A stretch of 50,000 bases of DNA, from contig RPFO01000090.1 of assembly GCA_009746045.1 (NCBI GenBank), forward strand, positions 80,001 to 130,000. The letters are read 5' to 3'. Positions 1 through 10,897 of this stretch are shown piece by piece. The notes under the pieces are model-generated. The model was not told where the DNA came from and did no database searches. It worked only from the letters and a program-made list of their open reading frames with translations. Source of the DNA: Mesostigma viride. Its lineage: Eukaryota; Streptophyta; Mesostigmatophyceae; Mesostigmatales; Mesostigmataceae. Position numbers and translations under genes: made by a program. Position 1 is the first letter of the stretch. Each line of letters starts with the position of its first letter.

Positions 1-738
1 TCGAGTTTTCCTTATAATTCTTAATGCATATTCCGCATGGCGGCCGTATGGAACCTGATCTGGGAAGTCAGTCCAGTTATATCTGCAGATCTAGCGTTTG
101 CGAAGTATTTAGCAGTCCCTATATGCATTTTAGATTACCATTGAAAGCTCGATGATATTCTTCTTAGAAAACTTTGCCTTTTAGTCGGTGGTAGGCTCAA
201 GTTTCGTCATGAAAGTGTACCAGTTTGCCTTCCCATCCCTGTGGACATGGCCGCCTAGTGTTAAGAAGGAGTAAACACTGATTGACGACAGAAGGGAAAA
301 CGTGAGCGTACGTAGCGTAGTTAATAACGTGTTGCTGGTCATACCCTGTGCAATGATCATGGGAATTTCACACGATATTCCATTTTTTTTTTAGATGGGA
401 TTCATGAACGCAGGACTTTTCTGCTTTTTTCCTGGGTCTATCGTTGAGGGCCCCCGCCTTCCAATCTTCGCTGAGAAGGTGCCATACTAGCTCAAGTGCT
501 TAGACAGCATCCGTAAAGGTCGCTAGCTTCGGTGCCTTGCAGAAAGGCATACATTTTGTGTTAGATTGGTGCAGAAGATGGGACCAAAAAACTCGCATGA
601 AGGGAACTGCTGGTCATGATATTCCTGCTAGTAATTGTTCATATCTGTTTCTCATCATCATTTCCCTCCCTTCCCTCCCTCTCTTTCTGCCTTGCCACTG
701 GAACGCACGTCTCCTCAGACGCATCGCCGGAGCCTGAC
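1..738. other. Upstream region of the DPY-30 gene, no separate gene seen
   Basis: No coding stretch with convincing splice signals is visible here. Bases 655-718 form a pyrimidine-rich tract ending in CTCCTCAG, which reads as a splice acceptor, so an upstream 5' UTR exon may lie in this segment. I could not place a promoter or first exon. Confidence 0.5.
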
Positions 739-3321
739 ATGTCGCAGTCGCAAGCGCAGCCGGAGGGTGGCGGCGAAGGCATGGCCTATGAGAATCCATT
801 CGAGGTGAGCGCTCATTCCTCCTTGCTTTGCGAATGATGCTCATCCGAGGCGAGGGCCTCACCTAACACGTGCCCATATGAGGCAAGCTTGTCATGCCCA
901 TCCGGAGCATCGTTTTCTCGCGTGCATGGGCGCCACAGAGCTTCCGTAGGTTATACTGGGAAACCTTCGTGCATTATGGACGCTTTGTGCATCTGGGACG
1001 CTTTGCGTTTGTGGAACTCTTAGGGTGCATCTGGCAAGGTTCATACATCGGGAAAGCTTCGTGCATGTAAATCGGGAAAAGCTTTTAGTGCATCTGGAAG
1101 GCTAAGTGCATCCTGCGGGGCACTCGAGGGTTACCCGGCTGCCTGCATGCCTTAATGAAGCCCAATTCCACACGCGTATCCGCCCACATGTCCATTCATT
1201 TCCGCCGCCGATTCGTTCCGTCCTAATGTCCCCCGCAATATCGCCTGTGTGGCCTGGTAGGTTCCTAGCTAATGCTTCCTTTCCTGCTGCCACTCAATTA
1301 TACTGATGATTTCGTCTGCATTCTCCCTCCCCACAATTCCTGTTGTCCTTTCTGGCCCCATTGCCCACCCTGTGCCTCCCTTCCCCACCACACCCTCGTG
1401 TCATCCCTTCCCACCACACCCTCATGTTGCCCCTTCCCACCACACCCTCCTGCCATCCCTTGCACGAATCCCCTTGTTTCATCCCTCCCCCTGCCCATGG
1501 TTGGGTCTCCACCCCGGCAGCAAGGCAAGGCAGCGGAGAAGGCCGCCATGTCGGTTCACAACATGCTCAACCTGCAGGCGATGCCCACACGCAAGTACCT
1601 GGTATGTTACCGCCATCCCACCATGCTAGCACACGCAGGCACTTTTACACTCCTCCCCCCATCCACCCACCCACATGGTCCACTTTCCGGTGATGTGCGA
1701 CACAAGCACACGCATGGACAGTTGGACACGCACGCGCAAGCTCGCGCGCACACACACACAGACACACACACAACACACACACGCACACACACATACACAC
1801 ACACATACACACACGCACACAAATACACGCGCACAAGCACAGACATACATACGCATGCGCACGCACACACGCATACACATACACACATACACACACAAAC
1901 ACGCACGCACACGCACGCAAACATGCGCACATGCGCACACACGCAAACACACCCCTCCCATACGCTTACCCCCCCACACACCCCACACACCGAGGTAGCT
2001 GGTACATAGACCTGATGGTCCAGTTTTTACGGTCCATACCTCTTGTAGCTGTTGTGTGTGCACCTTTCCCAGTTGGTACGGTCCTTGGCCACATCAGCAC
2101 GGCACAGCTCCGTGGATGCGGGCATTCCCACTCCCCAGGTTTATCTTGGGCATGGGACAGGTAGCTGAGCAAGAAGCGATGGTCTGCGTTGCCGTCAGCC
2201 TCTCGCTCACATCATCAGAAAAGAGGGCCTGAAATACCTCTCTCTCATCAAATATTACCATCAGAGATGTTGTTGTTATCAAATGTCAATATTATTACTA
2301 TGTTGTTGTTGTGTCATTGTAGGGGTCACGTCCTCCATCACTTCACAGTCCACACACTCCGACTGTGGTTGCCCGGGTCGGCAAATATGCCGTATGGAGC
2401 CGCAATAATACGGCAGTATGCGTTTTTGGGCCCCGACGTGCCTTACGCGTATGTTGTCAAAAATATGCCTTTCGGACTTGGGAAATTTCGGCCACATTGA
2501 AACTGTGATAACTTTCAAAATACTTATCAGAATGGACCCGTTGGCCACTTTGGGCATGTTGAAAAGCCCTTGACATGATCTACAATTCTGTTGTGTCATA
2601 CGCGTGTAAGCTAGCTTTCTTGTCTCATGAAAGTCTCATGGAAGTAAGGGGGTCTCACGGGGTGTAAGAAAGAGTCCACCACGCCGTATCGGTGAGTGGT
2701 ATGCATGGATATTGCAGTGCATCTAGAGGGCATGTTATGCTTGTACAATAAAGGCAAATGGCAACTCCAACACGAAGAAGACTCAAGCGCAGTTTTGAGA
2801 GCGCAGTCGCGGATACGGCTGCCTCATCTCCGACTTCTCTCGGGATGCACACCCTAACAAACCTCAAATAGTTCAAAGTCAGGTAATTTGGAGGTCGCAT
2901 ATTTTGGAGGCTCGACATAAATACTCGCATGTAGAGGCCCGACAGAAAATACTCCGCACCCGGATGTGCGAAGCCCGTGTTGCTGCTCTAGGCAAGGCAG
3001 CTCTGTGTGATGTAACCGTCAATTGCTTGGCTTGGGGGAAAACTGTGTGCCAAGACAAAGATCCACGCTTGTGCAGCTAATTTTGTGTGGACATGCCATC
3101 GCCTTGGTGACGTGGCCCCGTAGGGTAGCTTTAAGCCTCATCGTAGCGATCGATCTGTGCCATTGTAATCACCATCAAGACCACCACGAGTGTCCACATC
3201 ACCATCAGCAGCAGCAGCAGCACCACCACCACCACCACCACCACCACCACCACCACCACCACCACCACCACCACCACCACCACCACCACCACCACCACCA
3301 CCACCACCACCACCACCACCA

Positions 3322-3353
<32 letters not shown>

Positions 3354-4749
3354 ACCACCACTGCCACCATGACCGTGTTTTATTCTTTTCTTGTCTCCAC
3401 CCCCAAGCCCCTCGCGCTACCCCTTTCTACCTCCCTGAACGAAGATCTCGCCACAGTGGCCGTCCACTTGGCTTCTGAGTGTGCATGCCATGTGCGCATC
3501 TATCTATTAATTGCACACTCAATGTAATTGCCCTGTACGTGGTAATTTGTCTCAGGAGTCGGCGGTGGTGCCGCTGCTGGTCCAGGGCCTGCAGCTGCTT
3601 GTGAGGGAACGGTGAGCCCGCAGGGAGACTAGCTGTCGACTACCCGTCGTACAAATATTCGGCAATGCGCTTTTCCCGGCAGTTTGGCCATGGCATCGCG
3701 TGCCGTTGGTCCGAATCTATCCTCAGTCAGCCATGCTGTCTGCTGATGTCCCAACGTATCCTAGCGTGATGAATGTCTCAGCAGCGTGGCAGAAGTTGGG
3801 TGGCATAAGCCTGGTGGTCGCACACCAGCGTGGCGTACGTTTGGTGGTCGCACTCTAGCGTGGCATGTTTGTGGTGGTCGCACACTCGCATGGCATTCCT
3901 TACAATCCGCAAATTTGCGTCCATCTGGAATGCTTGTGGTTCGTGGGAGTGTGGCACCTGTGTGACACTTATGAGCGATGAGCGACAGCCTACCTGACAC
4001 TCCACCGCTCTCAGAAGAGTGGCGAATCTGTGCGGTATTGTCACAAGAGAGGAATTCCGTGGACCCTGGTTATCGTATTGTAGGATCATGTAAGCGAGCC
4101 ACCACTCATGGGGGGGGTCGACCAGCATGTTTCTAGTGACTGTCCACCTCAGGGTGGTCGAAGCATAGTAGGCGTGACATATTACCCTCACTCTGTATGT
4201 TGGGGTGAGGGGTTAAGTGGAATTCATGTTGAAGTTCTGTTGCCAAGAACTGTGGGGCTCGTTGCACATTTTTTTTAGTCCGGTACCTGTAGTTGAAACT
4301 AGTACACTCCGTACAGGGTCCCGTGCTCCTTGAGTTGGTTTTACCATTCTTTGGCTGGCGAACCGGATTTAAAGAGTCGTGAATGACTGCACCTACAAAT
4401 TTACGGCAGGTAGTTTGAGGCTGACGGCCCCAATAGAAAGCAAGAAAATTTTGGCTGTGTAAAGGCTCGCTCTGGCTATGCACGTCATCTACACCCCCTT
4501 CTACCCATGTGGTCTGCGCAGTGGCTGGTTGAGTATCCATGGAAATGCTGTGCTCTTTCACTGCCACATTGGTGCGTGTGATTTGCACTTGACTGGAGTG
4601 AGCTTAGTGATGTTGTTATAGTGCATTGCGTTTAATGTTTGTGCATGCGTATTCTTTGGTATTGTTAAATTCCTTGCAGACCAAGCGACCCGGTCGAGTA
4701 CTTGGCTGCATTCTTGCTGAAGAACAACCCCAACAACCCACCCCACTAG
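739..4749 (+). CDS. DPY30: DPY-30 homologue, COMPASS-type subunit, four exons
   Basis: I assemble four exons: 739-804, 1521-1601, 3556-3611 and 4680-4749. All introns are GT...AG (donors gtgagc, gtatgt, gtgagc; acceptors ggcag, ctcag, tgcag) and phases agree (0, 0, 2). The product is 90 residues, close to the usual ~100 of this family. Exon 2 ends in MPTRKYL (residues 43-49), exon 3 reads VVPLLVQGLQLLV and exon 4 reads DPVEYLAAFLLKNNP, which together form the Dpy-30 dimerisation motif. In animals, fungi and plants DPY-30 is a small dimer that docks on ASH2 in SET1/COMPASS H3K4 methyltransferase complexes; the same fold occurs in radial-spoke proteins. The N-terminus (residues 1-40) is low-complexity and not conserved. 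ATG 739 follows an acceptor at 717-718, so the exon probably starts in the 5' UTR. The product is clear; exactly which complex it joins is inference. Confidence 0.93.
1370..1995. repeat. Intron 1 and 2 simple repeats (CCCACCACACCCTC units, CA-rich tract)
   Basis: Bases ~1370-1480 hold imperfect 14-30 bp CCCACCACACCCTC units in intron 1. Bases ~1740-1990 are an interrupted (CA)n/(CACG)n tract in intron 2 of the DPY-30 gene. ORFs seen through these tracts are repeat artefacts. Confidence 0.8.
3218..3372. repeat. Trinucleotide tract (CAC)n then (CCG)n in intron 2
   Basis: About 35 copies of CAC, then about 8 of CCG, then CAC again. It lies inside intron 2 of the DPY-30 gene, about 185 bp before exon 3. 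It reads as poly-His, poly-Pro or poly-Val depending on frame, but the spliced gene skips it. Confidence 0.9.
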
Positions 4750-4764
4750 ACAGGTGGAGGTTAT

Positions 4765-4793
4765 CAATGAGACAACCAGCCCAGGCCAGAAAT
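4765..4793 (-). repeat. Short SINE-like 3'-end fragment in the DPY-30 3' flank
   Basis: A 29-bp segment matches the conserved end of the SINE-like family described at 44601-44775 with two mismatches. It lies 15 bp after the DPY-30 stop codon, probably in the 3' UTR. No clear target duplication is visible, so it is the least certain copy. Confidence 0.45.
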
Positions 4794-5626
4794 ATGTAGG
4801 CTTGCCATTCATTTTACACCCTAGTTCGGCCTCAAGTAAACGCCAACGAAGCAGCATAGCTGCACATAATGCACGCAGCGGGTGCCTTGGCATGAAGCTT
4901 GCAAGCACCCAGCCTGATTCGAAATATCGTCATCACATTGGCATGTCGGACACGCAACGTTTGTTGTGGGACATGCAGCCTGGGGCCAAGTGGTGGAACT
5001 ACGTCACGGTCTCATTTCATGGGCATGTAATACATCAGATCAGAATGTAATACGTTGGCATGCCATGGTGCAGTCCTGGTGCGTTTCCATATCTTAATTT
5101 TATTTTAAAGTGTTAATTTATCAAATTGATTGGAAACTTGTGAGACAATCTCTTGGAGTGCCTGCATGCACGTTGACCTACTATTTCAAGTTAGATACAT
5201 TAAATTTGCAATTAATAAATTAATTAAACACGTGCGAGTCACGGAGCACCGAAGTGCTTTTAATCCCTGTGTGTGCACAACAGGAGAAAGGGCAGAGACC
5301 CCCATGCATTCTTCTTCATGCCAAAGGCATGCCACATGCAGCTGCACTCGCACCCGCTAAACGATCCGGCAATCTGTGGGTGCAGTAAGACCCATGTGAG
5401 CATGGCATAATTAACAAGGAGCGTGGGCAAGTAATCTGATCATAGCCAGGACGTAGCATGGCTGTACAAGGACTAAGCTAAGGCTATGGCTGGTTGTGTA
5501 CCGTGCGTTAGCGGTGCACGTGACTAGGTATGTTGGCACAGCTAGGCAAACATTCTAAGCATGGCTGCCATAGCGGCAGTGACTACCAATGGATACTTGT
5601 AAGCTAGGGCTATTATGCAAGTTATT
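4794..5626. other. No gene seen between the DPY-30 gene and the LINE remnant
   Basis: AT-rich non-coding sequence around 5090-5230 is followed by repeated CATGGC-rich unique sequence. I see no exon, RNA gene or element ends here. Confidence 0.5.
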
Positions 5627-5976
5627 CTAGCCCACTGGGGGCGTCCACATCTTGTGGTTGATCATCAGGTCCCCGCCCCTCCAGTACACCTTGGGCTTCT
5701 GGGGGTCCTGCTTGTGGCGGAGGCCATTCCCGCCACAGGTCGCGTCGCTGCTGCTGCTGGGCGGGGGTCAGGTCGTCGTCCAGCGTCCAGGTGAGGTCGT
5801 GCAACCGCTTGCGACGACGGACAGGAACCGCTGCTTGCCCTCACGGGAGGGGAAGGTCATGAGCAGGACTGGGTGGGGGCCGGGCCGCCTTGTCCCGTGA
5901 GTGGGGAAGGCGGTGGCACCCACGCAGTTCTACCTCACCTACCAGGCCCATGAGGATGAAGGAGCTGGTCCTTAAC

Positions 5977-7436
5977 CCATAGTCCGGGAATGGGTTTTTG
6001 GCATTTTTAGACCCCTGAAAATGGAAAAAATCATAACTCATAGGCCACAACTCCAAATACCCCCAACCAAGGTGCTAGGAGTATTCTGATCAGACACTCC
6101 GCAAAGGTGAAAACCTTTGCGTTCAGTGCCAGGCCGCGGAAAACGCGGAAAACGCGATCTGCAAATGAATCCGACCGGGAGTATCTACACTTCAAGGGCT
6201 TTCAGAAAATGCAATAATATCTCAAGTCCATTCAGTGCTTTGCAAGATATTTACTGCCAAAGTTGGACAAAAGACGATCATTTTCAGGCAAGGGAAATCC
6301 CCTTAGTAGTTTACCCCTGCAGGGAGGGTTCTAAAAAATTATTCTGGGGTTGGACAATCTCAATAGATAGTGCCACCATGCTTTCCTTGGGTCAGACCGC
6401 ACGGATAGCCCATCTGACCTATATAATGCGCTCACTTACGTGTGTGGGTTACGCGCGCGTAAGCAGCCATCCATGAAATGCCACACACTTATGCATTACA
6501 AGTATACAGGCTGCCACATAGGACTGTAAAAAGTGCTGGGAAACAAAGAAGTACTAAACCAGCACTAACGGAATGGCATCCTCCAAAGAAACACCACAAA
6601 CTGAGCAGATTTGGGGCTAATAATAGCACTCATACAGCAGGCATGGAAACCTGCTGCAAGAGGCACTGATACACTCGTGTAAAATGGATGTATAAACGAC
6701 AGATTCCCGTGCAAACGACATGCAAACACGTTGCCGTACAGGTCTGGCTTGATCACGACCTTTCCGGGTTCTGCTGGCCGGGACCCTCATATCTCACACT
6801 GGCTAATGCTTTCCAGGCATAGGCCGCCATAGCCGCATAATGCATGCATCCGACATGATTACCAGGTTGATGTTCTGTGCAAAGATGACCTATAAACGCA
6901 TCCGAATTCACAGGGACGCTGCTGCGGATGTCCCGTACCAAAACTGGGTGCTCGGGCTGGCGCAGACTGCCGGGCCATATAAGAAGAAAATCGAAATATG
7001 GCATGCCATTACTCATCTGGTACTGACGACCAAGAAAGCAGTAATGTCCTACCTGTATTTTACCAATGCTATACATCTGGCCACCCCTGACCTACGAAAA
7101 TCACGCATCATCATTCTGAGCAACATTCTGAACCATTACAAGCCGCGAGACGCAAAATTTCCTTGATAACGGCACGCTAGCAGCCATATCTCGTTACGCG
7201 CGCGCGCGAGTGAAAATTTCCCGCCAAAGTCACGTGATACTGTCTCAATACACGTTGTATTTACCAGGCTATGGCGAATATTACCCCCAAACCTATGCAT
7301 CACCTTCGTCCCTAAGTGTTCCCAGATCCACCGGACCACTGACATCCGTCACGGGTGGCGCGGCGCTCCTGGAATTGAGCGCCGCGCCACCGGGGGTCAA
7401 ACAGTTCGATATATCGAACTGTTTCCGGACTAGGGG
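5977..7436. mobile_element. piggyBac-like non-autonomous element (TTAA target)
   Basis: The ends CCCATAGTCCGG (left) and, inverted, CCCCTAGTCCGG (right) are each flanked by TTAA (5973-5976 and 7437-7440). CCC-starting termini in a duplicated TTAA are the hallmark of piggyBac-type transposons. It sits in the decayed ORF1-like gene, whose reading continues on both sides. The right end holds a 15-bp hairpin (7354-7368 with 7377-7391, 8-nt loop) and a 26-bp perfect palindrome (7399-7424). At 1460 bp, with no ORF showing piggyBac catalytic motifs, it looks non-autonomous. Confidence 0.75.
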
Positions 7437-7609
7437 TTAAGCTCGTCGGCAAGGGAGGTTGACGTCTCACCTGCATGGCTTCTGGGGGAAACGACGCAGC
7501 ACCACCCGGCAGTCGCGGCGGGCGCGGTCGGTGGCCTCCCGCTGTTGTGCCTGGCGATCGAAGGTCTTCTAGCTTCTGGAGTTTCATTTAACGATGGCAT
7601 CGGTGGTGG

Positions 7610-8429
7610 CTTCAAGCTGTTGGGGAGCTGGCTTCCTGACACCGCCGACGATGTGGACACCCGCATCGGCCTTGCCTGGGCCAAGCTCCGTTCGCTCACA
7701 CCCTACTGGCGCTCGAAGGGCCTTAACGGGCACCGCAAGCGCATGCTCTTCAAGGTCCTCGTCCTCACGGTGCTCACGTATGGCGCCGAGGCGTGGACCC
7801 TCCCACCCAAACTGGCAGCTCGGCTCGACGGCACAGTTTACAGGATGCTCCGGCAGGTCCTTAACTGAATGTAGGTTTTTCCGAGCGTCCGTCATCAGAG
7901 TCTTTGTATCATGGCATGCCTCGTGTTTCGGACGAGATTAGGCAGCGTAGGATAGCATTTGTAGGACACCTTGCACGCACCAGCCAGGTCGACACCACCG
8001 GCCCTCGGTCTGGCCGGCCCCCAGCGGCTTGGACAGCCAGGGCGGCACATTCTGACCTGGCCTGGCCCCAAGGACATTCCCAAAAGGGTAGGGAAACCTG
8101 TCACGAACTACGTTCAGATGTTGCTGGACGACCTAGTGGTCCCAGCCCAGTTTGAGCACCGCATCCACTCTCTCTCCCGTCTTTGGACTGCCATGCAGGA
8201 CAAGACGCGGTGGAAGAAGATTGTCAAGGCGCACACGCCCGACCCTGTGGGCAAGCCACCTCCCCCCAAGCGGCGGAGGCGTTTTGATGAGTAGTGTAGT
8301 TAGGATTTTCTAGATAGAGTTAGGATAGTTCGATCACGCGGCTTCCTCCACCCCGGCCATCCATCATGAAATATGTGCTACATGACCTCCCCACGGAGGC
8401 ATGTTATAATTTAATTTAATTTAATTTTA
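7610..8429 (+). mobile_element. 5'-truncated LINE: reverse transcriptase C-terminus and 3' UTR
   Basis: The insert starts inside an ORF2: FKLLGSWLPDTADDVDTR, then TVLTYGAEAWTL, ARLDGTVYRMLRQVL and, after a frameshift, PRVSDEIRQRRIAFVGHLAR. These resemble the region just after the catalytic core of non-LTR reverse transcriptases. Coding resumes in another frame as GRHILTWPGPKDIPK and ends at ~8294 after a basic KRRRR tail. A 3' UTR and an AT-rich tail follow. An 11-bp TSD, ATCGGTGGTGG, flanks it (7599-7609 and 8430-8440). Frameshifts near 7867 and 8040 make it dead. It lies inside and antisense to the ORF1-like pseudogene. Confidence 0.85.
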
Positions 8430-9337
8430 ATCGGTGGTGGAGGGGGTCGCTGTCCGCAGCAGGTCCGCATAGGAGATCGAGGGGCGGGAGGTCACCAGCA
8501 TCCAGCCGGGGTGGCTGGAATGCGATGGTGACCGCGTCTGCTCCGCTATCTTTGGGACCTGTGAGGCCAGGGCCTCGGTGTGGGCAGTGATGGCTTCAAG
8601 CTTCTTCATGAGCACACCGCACTTGCCCTCCTCCACCTGGTTGAGGCGAGAGACAAGTGCAGCGTGCGTCTCAGATGCCTGCGCCGCGGTGTGCAGCGCT
8701 GTGAACTGTGGTTGCATGGAGCTTTTGGACGACCTTGGTTTCCACATTGGAGACCCGGGCCTCCACCGTATTGAGCGTCGCGTGTAGCGAGGTCAGCTTC
8801 TCGGCCAACGGCCAGGTCACGTGCTCCTCCAACACTGCTTGGAGATCATCCTTGCAGAGGGAGGGAGCCGGCGTGGCTGCCGGCTGCGCAAGCCGGGCTG
8901 GGTTTTGGAGCTTAGCCACAATGTCGTGTCCAGCTCTAGGTATAGCTGAAAGAAGCTGCACAGGATATTAGCGAGGCGGTCGTCTGGCCTGGCGATGAAC
9001 CTCTCCACTTGGGCGTCGGTAATGGGCCCGTTGGGCCGGCCCCATGAGATTGCATTCCTAGGCTAAGAGCCGGAGTCCTGATGTCAGCGCATTCTTCCTT
9101 CGTCAGGGCCAGCCATTGATAGAAGGAAAAAGATCTGTTTCCTGGGAGGTAATGGCACCATTTGTTGTCGTGGCAGGGTTTCTTTGGCTCAGGAGAGGCG
9201 CTTGGCGATGGCCGGTTTGCTGGCGATGGGTTTGCGTGCGCGGCAGGCGGCTGGGCAAGGACGATAGCGAGTGGGTTGGGCTGGCCCGAGCCGGAAAGCT
9301 CCTTTTCCAAACCCCGTTTTGCTTTTGGGGTCGTCAT

Positions 9338-9779
9338 AGCTGCTTGTCATGTGAGTAACTTTGGCGATACTGCGTGTCAGCCGTAACCGATTATATCTTC
9401 GCACATCTGAACCCTGTGATGCCAGATCTCCTTTGCGGCCGTTCCGGGCTTGGCACTGGATTCGTTGTCCACATCGTCGCGTCACTGCAGCAACACGATG
9501 TTTTCTGGCATCCGCGGGCTTTTGGTTCCCGCCGCACATTTGAAAGTGATGTCCTCCGGCTTTTTGCCTTTACACCGTGTGCAGTTCTTGGACGTTTGGA
9601 ATCATGGCATGGCTAACGTGATGACTGACTAGCTACCTTTTCAGTGGTTTTCCATTTGCGGGTATTTCCTCATAAATGGTGGGAGAGCGATCGCAGCAAT
9701 GGTGCTCACCACTAGACACTCCCGGCCAGCTAGGCTCGAAACACACGCCCTGATCAAGCATGCTGTTTCCGGCCCCACC
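9338..9779. other. No gene seen
   Basis: This is the flank upstream of the ORF1-like pseudogene. I see no splice-bounded exon, element end or simple repeat. Confidence 0.4.
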
Positions 9780-9968
9780 GTCTAGGTCATCTAGTCGCTC
9801 TACACGTAAGCCAGCCATAATTTCAATGCACACGGATACACATTTCCATCACCATTCATATTCATCATCCTTAACGACTCGAACACGCGGACAAGATATT
9901 AAACGGCAGGCTCGAGCTACCATGGTCCGGATTCTCCCGATTTCTGGCCTGCGCTGGTTGTCTCCTTG
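9780..9968 (+). repeat. SINE-like retroposon, longest copy
   Basis: This 189-bp copy begins GTCTAGGTCATCTAG and ends GGTTGTCTCCTTG, immediately followed by ATA. It shares the full body with the copies at 44601-44775 and 25107-25275 (inverted). No target duplication is obvious here, unlike the other copies. Confidence 0.75.
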
Positions 9969-10187
9969 ATACTGCCAGCGTGTGCGTCTGAAATATAAAG
10001 CGCATCGGATGCAAGTGGTCTGATCGAATTTGGGGCTCAGACGCAAAAGATCTTAGCTCTGCCGTCAGCCATACCGCCGTCATCCATTTTCGTGATGAAA
10101 GGCTAAACTTTTGATTGATTGATTTGCAAACTTGAGGTTTGCATGCAGGTCGATGATCCTCAACATTTCGTCTACTAGTTATGATTT

Positions 10188-10355
10188 AAAAAAATTTAAA
10201 TTATAACATGCCTCCGTTGGGAGATCATGTAGCACATATTCATCCTTGATGGATGGGTGGAGTGGAAGGAGCCACGTAATCGAACTAACTCTACTAAGCT
10301 ATCTAGTAGACCTAGAAAAATCCTAACTACCCTAATCATCAAAACGCCGCCGCCT
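10188..10355 (-). mobile_element. LINE 3' end, severely 5'-truncated copy
   Basis: On the minus strand this matches the last ~150 bp of the LINE at 7610-8429 (stop-codon region, 3' UTR and AT-rich tail). A perfect 13-bp TSD, CTAGTTATGATTT, flanks it at 10175-10187 and 10356-10368. It is a typical dead-on-arrival insertion. Confidence 0.88.
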
Positions 10356-10479
10356 CTAGTTATGATTTCAACTAATTATAGCTAGTGATTGTCGGTGTGA
10401 CTAACCACCCACATAGTGATTGCGTGACGTACGTACTGACCCACGTGACTGCGTGACTATCGTGGGTGCCAATACAGGA

Positions 10480-10888
10480 GCTCAGCCTGGCCGGCACCTC
10501 CTGACGTGGGCCGGGCCCAGTGATGTTAGACGCCGCAAGGCCCGCACCTTCAAAGAACAGCTGGTAGAGGACATGGGGGGCCTAGGCCTCTCCGTGATTT
10601 GGAAGAAGATGATGGACAAGGCCAAGTGGGCCCAGGTCATGGAGGACAACGAGCCCCCCCCTGTGGGGAAGCGCCCGCGTGTGCAAACCCACGGGAGGCA
10701 CGCCAGACAACTCCCCTAGGGTAGCGTGATGCTGTTTAGATAGATGTTGTAGTTAGTGATGTTGTTAGATAGATGTTGTAGGCAGCTGATGTAGATAGAT
10801 TAGACCGGTAGGACTGTTTGCACCCATCCATCCATCCATCGGGGTTAATGCTCCGTGACTCCCCAACGGGAGAACGAGTCTACTAATT
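10480..10888 (+). mobile_element. Related LINE, 5'-truncated C-terminal ORF2 piece and 3' UTR
   Basis: The reading GRHLLTWAGPSDVRRRK ... KAKWAQVMEDNEPPPVGKRPR ends at ~10719. It parallels the C-terminus of the LINE at 7610-8429 (GRHILTWPGPKDIPK ... DKTRWKKIVKAHTPDPVGK), so it is a diverged subfamily. The 3' UTR has TAGATAGATGTTGTAG repeats and a CCATCCATC run. The 9-bp sequence AATACAGGA flanks it at 10471-10479 and 10889-10897. Confidence 0.8.
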
Positions 10889-10897
10889 AATACAGGA

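Larger units (their letters stand above)
5627..9337 (-). pseudogene. Decayed LINE ORF1-like gene interrupted by two transposons
   Basis: Read on the minus strand from an ATG at 9337 to a TAG at 5627-5629, broken by several frameshifts. Pieces in order: a Pro/Ser-rich N-terminus (9337-8936), a coiled-coil stretch with VEEHVTWPLAEKL-like and ETHAALVSRLNQVEE-like segments (8930-8560), GWMLVTSRPSISYADLLR near 8470, then STTDAIVK. That last motif spans the 7610-8429 LINE insertion: the codons either side join once one copy of the 11-bp duplication is removed. The frame then resumes as FDRQAQQREATDRARRDC (7566-7510), is cut by the 5977-7436 element, and ends with RKRLHDLTWTLDDDLTPAQ and YWRGGDLMINHKMW. 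The arrangement (coiled coil, then a basic C-terminal region) resembles ORF1/gag-like proteins of non-LTR retrotransposons. No ORF2 follows, so the element is truncated. The family assignment is inference; the interrupted reading frame is visible. Confidence 0.6.

Noticed and set aside
3023-3478. Poly-His, poly-Pro and poly-Val ORFs
   Set aside because: They come from the CAC/CCG tract in an intron of the spliced DPY-30 gene.
7136-7345. piggyBac transposase remnant inside 5977-7436
   Set aside because: None of the short ORFs shows the Asp triad context or Cys-rich tail of piggyBac transposases.
9780-9968. Helitron origin for the SINE-like family
   Set aside because: Helitrons give no target duplication; several copies here have TSDs of 7-17 bp.
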